The position numbers were made by a program, and so were the translations under genes. Of a stretch of 5,560 bases of DNA, positions 1 through 5,338 are shown in pieces (position 1 is the stretch's first letter; each line of letters begins with the position of its first letter). The notes under the pieces were generated by a model. That model saw nothing but the letters and a program-made list of their open reading frames with translations. It ran no database searches and was not told the origin of the DNA. This DNA comes from Chamaesiphon sp. Its GTDB lineage: Bacteria; Cyanobacteriota; Cyanobacteriia; Cyanobacteriales; Chamaesiphonaceae. The stretch is taken from NCBI GenBank assembly GCA_026785875.1, contig JAJAZF010000238.1, positions 1 through 5,560 on the forward strand, given 5' to 3'.

Positions 1-48
1 CCAGAGTTTGCGAAGAAAATTGTCGATCGGTATAAGTTACCTGAGTGA
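1..48 (+). CDS. 3' end of an unidentified gene (partial)
   Basis: The window opens in an uninterrupted plus-strand reading frame of 15 codons, reading PEFAKKIVDRYKLPE, that ends at TGA (46-48). The composition (charged, helix-forming, with a GATCG word inside it) resembles a normal protein C-terminus rather than random translation, but 15 residues do not identify a family. It converges with the lipoprotein gene whose stop lies at 114-116. The 65 bp between them is AT-rich and has no convincing terminator, only a weak TGTTTT/AAAACA pairing at 69-83 without a T tract. Seen directly: the open frame and the stop. Inferred: that it is coding. Confidence 0.45.
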   Translation, partial: PEFAKKIVDRYKLPE

Positions 49-113
49 ATAGGGACGGAAAATATTCATGTTTTTTGAAAACACTGATAATCTGAAATCT
101 ACTAAATGCTATA

Positions 114-737
114 TTATTTATATGCTTTAAATATTCCTGTTACACAAAAGGTTTCGCTCGCATAAGCTGATTTATCAATTGTAATTGGTATTGTTTCTCG
201 GCTAGTAGTTTCGGTACTAGTGGTTTTTCCTGTAAGAGCGTTAGTTATTTCATTAGAGCGTTTGATCGTCTCTTGAGAAGATTTCAGCAACTCCGTAAGC
301 TTTTCATTTGACCTTAAACGAGTTTCTAAAAGATCGCTAGTTTTCCAAGCACTCGCGATCCATGTATTTGTTATCTTTTCCCCGTTTAAATCTCTGGTGA
401 TTTTTACATAGACATCTGTTGAAATCGAATCAGGATCGTCTTTATCAACATGTAAACTAGTTCCTGTTATTTGCCATTCCTGAATGTTTAGGATTCTATT
501 AAATCTATCTTTCGCTAGATCTTGAACGCATCTATATTTACCACCTCCAGATTCTGGCTGCTTAAACAATGTTTCTATGTAATTATTGACAACCTCATGT
601 ATAGAATTTGATAAAAATGGTTGCTTGTGAAAACTTGATAAAGTTGATTGCTGCTGAGGGGTGATTGATTCTGTTGCAGAGCCACAACTTGACAACAGAA
701 TTGAAGAACTTGCAATTACTAAATAGCTCTTGTTCAT
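114..737 (-). CDS. putative lipoprotein of unknown function
   Basis: This encodes a 207-residue protein that I do not recognise as a named family. Residues 1-17 form a short signal peptide with one Lys and a hydrophobic core, ending in the lipobox LSSC with Cys18, so the mature protein should be lipid-anchored in a membrane. A Ser/Gln-rich linker (19-45) follows, then a mixed alpha/beta part (about 46-130), a charged helix (about 133-168) and a Thr/Ser-rich stretch (171-182). Cys70 and Cys198 are the only other cysteines and could form a disulfide outside the cytoplasm. The ATG at 737 has an AGGA ribosome site (745-748 on the complement) 7 bases upstream. The gene is more AT-rich and has fewer CGATCG words than its neighbours, which could mean later acquisition or weak constraint. 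It is transcribed alone, with a possible promoter just upstream. Confidence 0.75.
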   Translation of the reverse strand: MNKSYLVIASSSILLSSCGSATESITPQQQSTLSSFHKQPFLSNSIHEVVNNYIETLFKQPESGGGKYRCVQDLAKDRFNRILNIQEWQITGTSLHVDKDDPDSISTDVYVKITRDLNGEKITNTWIASAWKTSDLLETRLRSNEKLTELLKSSQETIKRSNEITNALTGKTTSTETTSRETIPITIDKSAYASETFCVTGIFKAYK

Positions 738-770
738 ATAAGCATCCTAATTTATATCTTCATTGGGCTA

Positions 771-798
771 CTTATATATCCATGAGACTATGAGACAA
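771..798 (-). promoter_or_regulatory. candidate promoter of the lipoprotein gene
   Basis: On the minus strand, TTGTCT (793-798) and TATAAG (771-776) are separated by 16 bp and lie about 35-60 bp upstream of the lipoprotein start. They match four of six and five of six bases of the sigma-70 boxes. A short direct repeat (GAGAC at 784-788 and 793-797 region) overlaps the upstream box. The region is AT-rich, so a chance match is possible. Confidence 0.3.
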
Positions 799-843
799 AT
801 CAGGACATTTTTATAAAATTACATTTTGAACAAGTTAGGTGTA

Positions 844-854
844 GGGCACTGCCC
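844..854. repeat. small GGGCA-C-TGCCC palindrome (intergenic repeat)
   Basis: A perfect 5-bp inverted repeat with a one-base centre lies inside the longer imperfect palindrome at 841-856. GTGGGCAGTGCCC-like palindromes of this kind are frequent in cyanobacterial intergenic DNA. Its minus strand shares the 9-mer GGGCAGTGC with the mobile-element remnant at 5382-5390. It is the only notable structure I see in the 254-bp gap between the lipoprotein start and the next gene, apart from the heptad array at the right edge. Confidence 0.4.
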
Positions 855-975
855 ACTAGCTAAAACTATGCGGAGCAACAACTTTGTCCGATTTTCTATC
901 CTCAACATCTACTATCGATCGAATTAATACTAATATTTTTACAGCTCATTCGATCGCGCTCGTCAAATTCCTAGC

Positions 976-1003
976 TATCAACTATCAACTGTCAACTATC
1001 AAC
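976..1003 (-). repeat. heptanucleotide tandem repeat array, 4 units
   Basis: Four consecutive units TATCAAC, TATCAAC, TGTCAAC, TATCAAC are present; on the minus strand the unit is GTTGATA with one GTTGACA variant. This is the short tandem heptad repeat type well known in cyanobacterial genomes. The array overlaps the end of the minus-strand PD-(D/E)XK-type gene: its stop codon TGA (992-994) and the codons before it lie inside the repeat. The same unit occurs at 5311-5338 and 5489-5537 after the plus-strand gene at the other end of the window. Confidence 0.9.
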
Positions 1004-1957
1004 TAAATTAAGCCACTCCTCCATCTGAGCCACCGTCTGCCAACTAAACATCCCCACAATCAAATCGTCAAGTTGCTGCTCATTCAAAGCAGCGAGTTGA
1101 CTCGGCACAGGCTTCGATGGTACATATCCCTGAAACTTCACACCAATCGCTCTGGTGGCAAATTCCAGCTTACCTCTTTGTTCCGCCTTATCGATTTCAG
1201 CATCGTACCAAGCATCGATCTCTGCCATCGTTTTCATAAACTCTTGCTCCTCTGTACTTAAACTGTTTGCTGGTAAGTCTTTGAGATATACGCAATATTT
1301 GAGGCTTGCTCGTATTGTATCATTTTTCTCTCGACGCTCTGGTGATAACTGTTCGATGCCCTCAAATGCTCGTCGCGCAGATTCCTTATTCCCCAGTAGC
1401 TTTAACCACATCGTTTCCGAGCTGTATTCTAACTGCTCGATGATGACTATGCCCATCCTCAAAAGTTTGACTGTTTCATACACGCCTACCCCAAATTCTG
1501 GATGGGCTTTTGCTCCACATAGCTCTAATAGTTCGGGACTACAATTTACTGTCAAAATCCAGGTAAACGGGTTTTGGTTATCGATGAGCTGGAGCGATTC
1601 GGGCGATAGTTGTTGATATTTAGCTGTCTGTTGTGCTTGCTTGAGAGTTGTGGCTAATTCTGCTTGTTTCGGCTCCCAGTATAGGTTGTTGCGCGTAATG
1701 GATTTGTGGATGTGCTTTTCCTGAACGTATCCGCTGTAATGCTCGATGATAATCGTAGGATGAACCTGCATCAAAGCATCAAATAATCCCAAATCTTCCT
1801 GCTCCCAGCCAAATTTATCAGTCTGAGCAACAAACATAAAATCTATTTCCAGATCTTCATCGTTTCTGACTTGGATATTCTGGAGTGTCTCACCTTTGGA
1901 CTGATATAAGGAGCGCAGGTAAAATTTAAAAAATCTGTCGTGTTTGTACTGAGCCAT
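992..1957 (-). CDS. PD-(D/E)XK nuclease-like protein with DUF4351-like C-terminus
   Basis: This encodes a 321-residue cytoplasmic protein, one of the multicopy cyanobacterial proteins often labelled Rpn-like, DUF4351 or simply hypothetical. Residues 1-75 resemble a PD-(D/E)XK core: Asp39 in LEIDFMF followed by Glu72 in a hydrophobic strand (TIIIEHY). The usual Lys or Gln two residues after that Glu is Tyr74, so nuclease activity is doubtful. Residues 130-230 carry the family pattern (FTWILTVNCSPELL, then ETMWLKLLG), and residues 285-317 form a helical hairpin (LNEQQLDDLI to MEEWL) like the DUF4351 tail. I chose the ATG at 1957 because it overlaps the stop of the acetyltransferase gene as TAATG and gives the usual family start MAQYKHDRFFKFYL; an in-frame TTG at 1975 would add six residues. 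No Shine-Dalgarno site is evident, which fits translational coupling. The last codons and stop are made from heptad repeats. Confidence 0.75.
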   Translation of the reverse strand: MAQYKHDRFFKFYLRSLYQSKGETLQNIQVRNDEDLEIDFMFVAQTDKFGWEQEDLGLFDALMQVHPTIIIEHYSGYVQEKHIHKSITRNNLYWEPKQAELATTLKQAQQTAKYQQLSPESLQLIDNQNPFTWILTVNCSPELLELCGAKAHPEFGVGVYETVKLLRMGIVIIEQLEYSSETMWLKLLGNKESARRAFEGIEQLSPERREKNDTIRASLKYCVYLKDLPANSLSTEEQEFMKTMAEIDAWYDAEIDKAEQRGKLEFATRAIGVKFQGYVPSKPVPSQLAALNEQQLDDLIVGMFSWQTVAQMEEWLNLVDS

Positions 1958-2463
1958 TAATTTATCGGATCGCAAATCTCATATTCATATCGTGCCACAA
2001 AATAAGCTCCAACTTGCCGATCGCTATGATGTTTGAAGCCAAAATTCTCATATACTGACCGTAAGCGCGGACGATCGGCAACGCAATCTAATCTCAAAAA
2101 ATGTTTTCCTAATTCTCTACTATATTCGATCGCCCACCGAAATATCTGTATTGAAATTGAGCCACCTGCAAAGCTTCGTCGCACCGCTAATCGATGAAGA
2201 AATGCCGAATCCGATTGAATAATATCTGGCCAAAATACCAAATCTTCGGTTTGGAATATAACAACACCAGCAGCAACGCCTTCACAAAATGCGATGTAGA
2301 ATAAGCCTAATTCGATATCTTGATGAATAACGGATAAAGATATATGTTCCTGTTGCCATAGCGTCATATTTTTTTGTTCGAGCCATGCAGCGGCTTCAGA
2401 CAATATTTCTGAAACTGTCGAGAGATCGTCTAGAGTAGCTTTGCGCACTGAAATTGGTTGCAT
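1957..2463 (-). CDS. GNAT family N-acetyltransferase
   Basis: This encodes a 168-residue acetyl-CoA-dependent acetyltransferase of the GNAT fold; the substrate cannot be deduced. The strand-helix start is ISVRKATLDDLSTVSEIL (4-21). The acetyl-CoA site lies in FLHRLAVRRSFAGGSIS (88-104), a version of the R-x-x-G-x-G/A loop with Ala-Gly-Gly. The terminal motif LRLDCVADRPRLRSVYENFGF (123-143) ends in the typical YExFGF. I chose the ATG at 2463: the frame stays open to 2538, but the extra 25 residues are not GNAT-like and would run through the operator region and into the divergent antitoxin gene. GGAGT lies 15 bases upstream, rather far for a ribosome site. Its TAA overlaps the ATG of the next gene by one base, so the two genes are almost certainly one operon. 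It is a single-domain protein and too long to be a typical TacT-type toxin with an adjacent RHH partner in the same direction. Confidence 0.88.
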   Translation of the reverse strand: MQPISVRKATLDDLSTVSEILSEAAAWLEQKNMTLWQQEHISLSVIHQDIELGLFYIAFCEGVAAGVVIFQTEDLVFWPDIIQSDSAFLHRLAVRRSFAGGSISIQIFRWAIEYSRELGKHFLRLDCVADRPRLRSVYENFGFKHHSDRQVGAYFVARYEYEICDPIN

Positions 2464-2493
2464 TGCGATCGAGTATTTACTCCAGTTATGAAG

Positions 2494-2513
2494 GTATGAT
2501 AGTATCATCATAC
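2494..2513. promoter_or_regulatory. palindromic operator candidate between GNAT and mazEF
   Basis: GTATGAT (2494-2500) and ATCATAC (2507-2513) form a perfect 7-bp inverted repeat around a 6-bp spacer. Nested within it, ATGATA-G-TATCAT (2496-2508) is a second perfect palindrome. It sits 16 bp upstream of the antitoxin start, where RHH antitoxins and their MazE-MazF complexes typically bind to repress their own promoter. TATGAT (2495-2500) would serve as a -10 box for mazEF; no good -35 box is visible. On the other strand TTAACT (2520-2525) and TATCAT (2496-2501), 18 bp apart, could be the GNAT promoter, so one bound repressor might control both units. Binding is inferred. Confidence 0.5.
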
Positions 2514-2529
2514 TTGCGGAGTTAAGGCT

Positions 2530-2757
2530 ATGAAACAAAAAATTGCGATTACCCTCGATCGAGAGTTATTATCTTTTATCGATCGGCAAGCACAGGGTAA
2601 TCGTAGTGATTATCTCAACTCGCTGATTGCTCAAGAACGACGGAAGATTTTAGAAGCAGAAATTATTGCAGCTCTGCAAGCAGATAGCCAAGATCCAGAA
2701 TATCAAGCCGAAATAGCCGAATGGGATCGATTGGCTGGAGATGGGATCGATGCCTAA
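2530..2757 (+). CDS. mazE: ribbon-helix-helix antitoxin of a MazEF-type system
   Basis: This encodes a 75-residue antitoxin. Residues 2-48 form a ribbon-helix-helix DNA-binding domain: beta strand KIAITLD (4-10), helix ELLSFIDRQAQ (12-22), then GNRSDYLNSLIAQERR (23-38), where N-R-S starts the second helix. The acidic C-terminus (about 50-75, QDPEYQAEIAEWDRLAGDGIDA region) should be the disordered segment that wraps and blocks the toxin. By analogy with RHH MazE proteins such as the Bacillus one, it binds its own operator, here probably the palindrome at 2494-2513. GGAG (2518-2521) lies 8 bases before the ATG. The gene overlaps the toxin start by 8 bp, so translation is coupled. It resembles E. 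coli MazE in role but not in fold (that one is AbrB-like). Confidence 0.87.
   Translation: MKQKIAITLDRELLSFIDRQAQGNRSDYLNSLIAQERRKILEAEIIAALQADSQDPEYQAEIAEWDRLAGDGIDA
2737..2740 (+). promoter_or_regulatory. ribosome binding site that fixes the MazF start
   Basis: GGAG lies 9 bases before the ATG at 2750 but directly touches the other possible ATG at 2741. This spacing favours 2750 as the toxin start. The site is inside the antitoxin coding sequence. Confidence 0.55.
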
Positions 2758-3112
2758 TGGAACATTAACTTATCAACGTGGTGAAATTCGGTGGGTGAAA
2801 CTAGATCCAACTATCGGTGCTGAGATTCAAAAAACTCGCTCCTGTTTGATTCTGCAAAATGATCCGATGAATCAATACGGTCAACTGACGATCGCGATTC
2901 CCTTTCGACCTGGTGCTAAACAAGCACCTTATGTCGTAAATGTCTTAGCTAGCACTAACAATGGTCTAGATCGAGATCGTTTTTTAGACATTGCCCAAAT
3001 TCGATCGATCGATGGACAAAGAGTGCTGGGATTAGTCGGAATCCTAGAAGATAACTATTGGCAGCAGATTCAAGAGGCACTGTCGATCGTTTGTGGTTTT
3101 GGTTTAGGTTGA
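2750..3112 (+). CDS. mazF: MazF/PemK family endoribonuclease toxin
   Basis: This encodes a 120-residue toxin that, like other MazF/PemK proteins, should cleave mRNA at short specific sequences and stop growth when not bound by its antitoxin. The fold markers are in order: RGEIRWVKLDP (10-20), the first strand and loop; GAEIQKTRSCLILQND (23-38), which carries the conserved Arg30 (catalytic in the family) and Glu25; the strand LTIAIPF (46-52) with Thr47; and the C-terminal DIAQIRSIDGQRV to VGILEDNYWQQIQEALSIV helix. The usual Pro after KTR is Ser31, a minor variant. Length is normal for the family and no key residue seems lost, so it is probably active. The start at 2750 is chosen on ribosome-site spacing; ATG 2741 would add three residues. 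It overlaps mazE by 8 bp and converges with the RNase D gene, with 3 bp between the stop codons. Confidence 0.92.
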   Translation: MPNGTLTYQRGEIRWVKLDPTIGAEIQKTRSCLILQNDPMNQYGQLTIAIPFRPGAKQAPYVVNVLASTNNGLDRDRFLDIAQIRSIDGQRVLGLVGILEDNYWQQIQEALSIVCGFGLG

Positions 3113-3115
3113 AAT

Positions 3116-3739
3116 TTAATGATGTGAGAAAATATCTTCATATTGCAATATATCTAGCGCAACCAGCGTCGGCAAAACTTTAAAACAATCTTGTGCTAGT
3201 TCCCAGCGATCTTCTCGTTGCAACTTAGTAGTTAATTTTTGACGCATACTAATCAGATAGCGGACATCATTAGCTGCATAGCGGAGTTGTGCAGCTGAGA
3301 GATTTTCAGCATCACCCCAATCCGAACATTGAGCGGATTTATCGAGATCTACCCCTTCGAGTTGAGAAACCAATTCTTTCAAGCCGTGACGGTTTGAGTA
3401 GGTGCGGATGAGTTTACTAGCAATTTTGGTACAGAATATCGGTTGAGTTTCGATGCCCAAACGGTGACGCAATTGCGCCACATCAAATCTAGCAAAGTGG
3501 AAAACTTTGGTAACAGAACTAGCTTCCATCACCCGTTGTAAATTTGGGGCGGAAGTTTGTCCTTTGGCAATCCGAATTACTGTCAGCAATCCAGGGGAAA
3601 ATAATTGTACCAAACACAACCTGTCGCGAATATAGTTTAGTCCCATCGTCTCAGTATCTACAGCGATCGACTCTGCCTGTAGATACTTCTCGGTGAGAGC
3701 ATCATCTAAATCTAGATCGCAAATTTGAAAATCTTCCAT
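3116..3739 (-). CDS. rnd: ribonuclease D-type 3'-5' exonuclease (DEDDy), short form
   Basis: This encodes a 207-residue DEDDy exonuclease, expected to trim RNA 3' ends (tRNA-type substrates in characterised RNase D) with two metal ions in the cytoplasm. All three Exo motifs are intact: Exo I AVDTETMGL (26-34; Asp28, Glu30), Exo II FHFARFDVAQL (80-90; Asp86) and Exo III YAANDVRYL (154-162; Tyr154, Asp158). It has only the nuclease domain; the two HRDC domains of E. coli RNase D are absent, as is usual for the roughly 205-residue cyanobacterial form, so this is not truncation. I chose the ATG at 3739 because the family typically begins MEDFQ-C-DL; an in-frame ATG at 3766 adds nine residues. Neither start has a clear Shine-Dalgarno site. 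The CAP-domain gene lies 50 bp upstream in the same direction, so co-transcription is possible. Confidence 0.9.
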   Translation of the reverse strand: MEDFQICDLDLDDALTEKYLQAESIAVDTETMGLNYIRDRLCLVQLFSPGLLTVIRIAKGQTSAPNLQRVMEASSVTKVFHFARFDVAQLRHRLGIETQPIFCTKIASKLIRTYSNRHGLKELVSQLEGVDLDKSAQCSDWGDAENLSAAQLRYAANDVRYLISMRQKLTTKLQREDRWELAQDCFKVLPTLVALDILQYEDIFSHH

Positions 3740-3789
3740 GTTGGCAGATGGTAAAAAGGAAACCATCTATATATTAGAGGATTGACTCA

Positions 3790-4389
3790 CTAGTCGGCAT
3801 CCTTTACATACCAAGCCTTACGGATAAAAATTTGCGTAAAGTAATATTCGCCCTTAGCATTTTGAGCCACCCCAATTCCAGTGAGATCGTACTGACCGCG
3901 CATATTGCGTTGGTGTCCTGGACTGGCGATCCAGCCTTTGACGGCAACCAGTTCGGGTTGCCCATGACCCGCATTGAACGCGACATTTTCCGCTGCACTG
4001 CGATAGACGATTGTTTTAGAAACTGAATCTGCCCGCTGATTAAAACCATCATGGCTCATAGTACTCGATCGAGCCATCTCTTCGCTATGTGCTTTCGCCT
4101 GAGCTGAGATCGCCGGATCGGCTACCAATGGTGGTAAATTACGGGATTGACGATATCTATTTACCAAGTTGTAGGTAGTTAATTCCGAGCTATTCATCGC
4201 AGGGGTACGGGTAGATTGAAGATTGCGATTAGCCTGATTTGGTGTAGATCCTGCTGTCGAAGGTGGACTTTCCTGCCCAGAATCTGCCCCACTTGGGATG
4301 CTAAAGCTCACGTCTGCGCGAACTGTTGTTGCTGCAATACCTATGACAGTAGCCAATGCACCAAAAGTGCCTAAAAAATGATATTTCAT
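3790..4389 (-). CDS. secreted CAP (SCP/PR1-like) domain protein
   Basis: This encodes a 199-residue exported protein. Residues 1-25 are a Sec signal peptide (Lys2, hydrophobic 5-22) with a likely signal peptidase I cut after VRA (25). Residues 26-65 are a low-complexity Ser/Pro/Gln/Asn linker. Residues 67-190 are a bacterial CAP domain of the YkwD type: YNLVNRYRQSRNLPPLV (73-89), AKAHSEEMA (98-106), MSHDG (111-115; His113), SAAENVAF (131-138; Glu134), GWIASPGHQRNM (152-163; His159) and GIGVAQ-YYFTQIF (171-188). The His/Glu cluster typical of the superfamily is present. The biochemical function of bacterial CAP proteins is mostly unsettled (ligand or lipid binding has been proposed for some), so only a periplasmic or extracellular location is claimed. 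The only upstream ribosome-site candidate is a weak GAG. The gene points toward the RNase D gene 50 bp away. Confidence 0.9.
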   Translation of the reverse strand: MKYHFLGTFGALATVIGIAATTVRADVSFSIPSGADSGQESPPSTAGSTPNQANRNLQSTRTPAMNSSELTTYNLVNRYRQSRNLPPLVADPAISAQAKAHSEEMARSSTMSHDGFNQRADSVSKTIVYRSAAENVAFNAGHGQPELVAVKGWIASPGHQRNMRGQYDLTGIGVAQNAKGEYYFTQIFIRKAWYVKDAD

Positions 4390-4510
4390 CGGGATTTACT
4401 CAATTTGGGATTTTTAGGTACGATTTTCGGTTCAGCCAGCAAATATTTTCCGAACGGCTAAATCAAAGATGGCATCTATATTTAAAATCCACTGCGATCG
4501 ATGTCATATC

Positions 4511-4548
4511 AGGATGTAATCTGAAAACGGGTAAATTTTTGACATCCT
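4511..4548. promoter_or_regulatory. inverted repeat AGGATGT/ACATCCT overlapping a -35 box
   Basis: AGGATGT (4511-4517) is repeated exactly in inverted form as ACATCCT (4542-4548), with 24 bp between. The right arm overlaps the TTGACA box (4539-4544) of the candidate promoter for the DUF3318 gene, a position where a dimeric regulator could act. Only the repeat is seen; a regulator is inferred, and a 7-bp repeat can arise by chance. Confidence 0.25.
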
Positions 4549-4569
4549 CGGTCACTAATTAGCTAAAAT
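4539..4569 (+). promoter_or_regulatory. candidate promoter of the DUF3318 gene
   Basis: A perfect TTGACA (4539-4544) is followed after 19 bp by TAAAAT (4564-4569), about 51 bp before the ATG at 4621. The spacing is 2 bp longer than ideal. The rest of the 231-bp gap between the CAP and DUF3318 starts shows only AT-rich DNA with scattered GATCG words; the minus-strand promoter for the CAP gene must lie here too but is not recognisable. Confidence 0.45.
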
Positions 4570-4620
4570 AGAAATTGAGATCGATCGCCGACCATCCGCT
4601 ACGCAAACGAGACTATCACT

Positions 4621-5307
4621 ATGACATCCTATTCCGCTGCTTCTGCTCGCGCTGAAATGAGTGAACTGCGTCGGCTCAAAAGTTTGCTCCCACCCGAACT
4701 CCAAAGCTGGGTGACGGTAGAAACGACTGTCGAAGTCAATCCTCCCCTAGTTCGGAGTGAAGAATTGGGTAAAGATCAAGTTGAAATCCAGATCGATCTA
4801 GTCAAGTGGGAACGTTTGGCTCTCGATCAACGAAATCTGTTATTTTGGCATGAAGTCGCACGAGTCCAAAATGATACGATCTCTCGTGACGGCTGGGAAA
4901 TGGCTGCGCTAGCGATCGGTTTAGGTGGTGCTGTCGGTGAGTTGTGGGTACAAGATGGACTATTATTGGTTCTAGCTTTAGGACTGTGTGGCGTGTCTGG
5001 ATATCGACTGTATTCGCGCAATAATAGCGATCGCCATCTCAAAGAAGCGATCGATGCTGATGAAAAAGCGATCGCCCTAGCTACCCGCTTTGGATACACT
5101 CTCCCTAATGCCTACAAGAGTCTGGGCAGTGCCTTAAAAACTCTGACCGATGACACTCCCAAAAAGAGCAAACGCAAGCACTACGAATCCCGTCTCGACG
5201 CGCTCAAACGCAGTGCTACCAAAGCCAAAGATAAAGTCGATCGCACCCGCACTTCCCCTCGCAGTCGTCTAGCTGACGATCGCGAAAACCGCGAAAGTTA
5301 CAGATAG
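4621..5307 (+). CDS. DUF3318 family membrane protein
   Basis: This encodes a 228-residue protein of the cyanobacterial DUF3318 family, function unknown. An N-terminal helical part (ARAEMSELRRLKSLLPPEL, 9-27) and a beta-rich stretch (31-60) lead to LLFWHEVARVQ (73-83). Two transmembrane helices follow (about 93-109 and 112-130), separated by a tight turn, then a conserved helix EAIDADEKAIALATRFGYT (142-160) and a very basic Lys/Arg-rich tail (180-228) likely to lie on the cytoplasmic side. The order HE, two membrane helices, then an ADxxAI helix recalls M48 membrane proteases, but the second zinc His of HExxH is Arg81. The ATG at 4621 is preceded by only a weak GAG 9 bases upstream. No tight operon partner is visible. 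The stop TAG lies at the edge of a heptad repeat array. Two HIP1 octamers lie inside the gene. Confidence 0.85.
   Translation: MTSYSAASARAEMSELRRLKSLLPPELQSWVTVETTVEVNPPLVRSEELGKDQVEIQIDLVKWERLALDQRNLLFWHEVARVQNDTISRDGWEMAALAIGLGGAVGELWVQDGLLLVLALGLCGVSGYRLYSRNNSDRHLKEAIDADEKAIALATRFGYTLPNAYKSLGSALKTLTDDTPKKSKRKHYESRLDALKRSATKAKDKVDRTRTSPRSRLADDRENRESYR
5027..5075. repeat. two HIP1 octamers (GCGATCGC)
   Basis: Exact copies of the highly iterated palindrome HIP1 lie at 5027-5034 and 5068-5075, both inside the DUF3318 gene. HIP1 is abundant in many cyanobacterial genomes. Many near-copies (GCGATCGA, CGATCGCC, TCGATCGA) are spread over the window and support the cyanobacterial assignment. Confidence 0.85.
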
Positions 5308-5310
5308 ATA

Positions 5311-5338
5311 GTTGATAGTTGATAGTTGATAGTTGATA
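5311..5338 (+). repeat. heptad repeat array GTTGATA, left part (4 units)
   Basis: Four perfect GTTGATA units begin 3 bp after the stop codon of the DUF3318 gene; a degenerate unit ATAGATA-like precedes them and contains the stop TAG (5305-5307). The array continues in the same register at 5489 after a 150-bp insertion. Confidence 0.92.

Noticed and set aside
1155..1616. Plus-strand open frame of 153 codons inside the nuclease-like gene
   Set aside because: It is antisense to a well-supported family protein, has no ribosome site and its translation is Ser/Cys-rich without any domain, as expected for a shadow frame.
2464..2538. N-terminal extension of the acetyltransferase by 25 residues (ATG at 2538)
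   Set aside because: It would run through the operator/promoter region and overlap the divergent antitoxin gene, and the added residues do not fit the GNAT fold, which starts at MQPISVRKATLDDL.
4424..4463. Possible pseudoknot (TTCGG/CCGAA interleaved with AGCC/GGCT) upstream of the CAP gene
   Set aside because: The stems are only 4-5 bp and no known riboswitch core is visible; chance pairing is likely.
4356..4562. Plus-strand open frame of 68 codons between the CAP and DUF3318 genes
   Set aside because: It overlaps the CAP signal peptide in antisense and runs through the promoter region of the next gene; no ribosome site and no recognisable protein features.
4827..5099. Minus-strand open frame of 90 codons inside the DUF3318 gene
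   Set aside because: It is the complement of the conserved membrane segment and has a shadow-like composition (Ser/Arg/Pro-rich).
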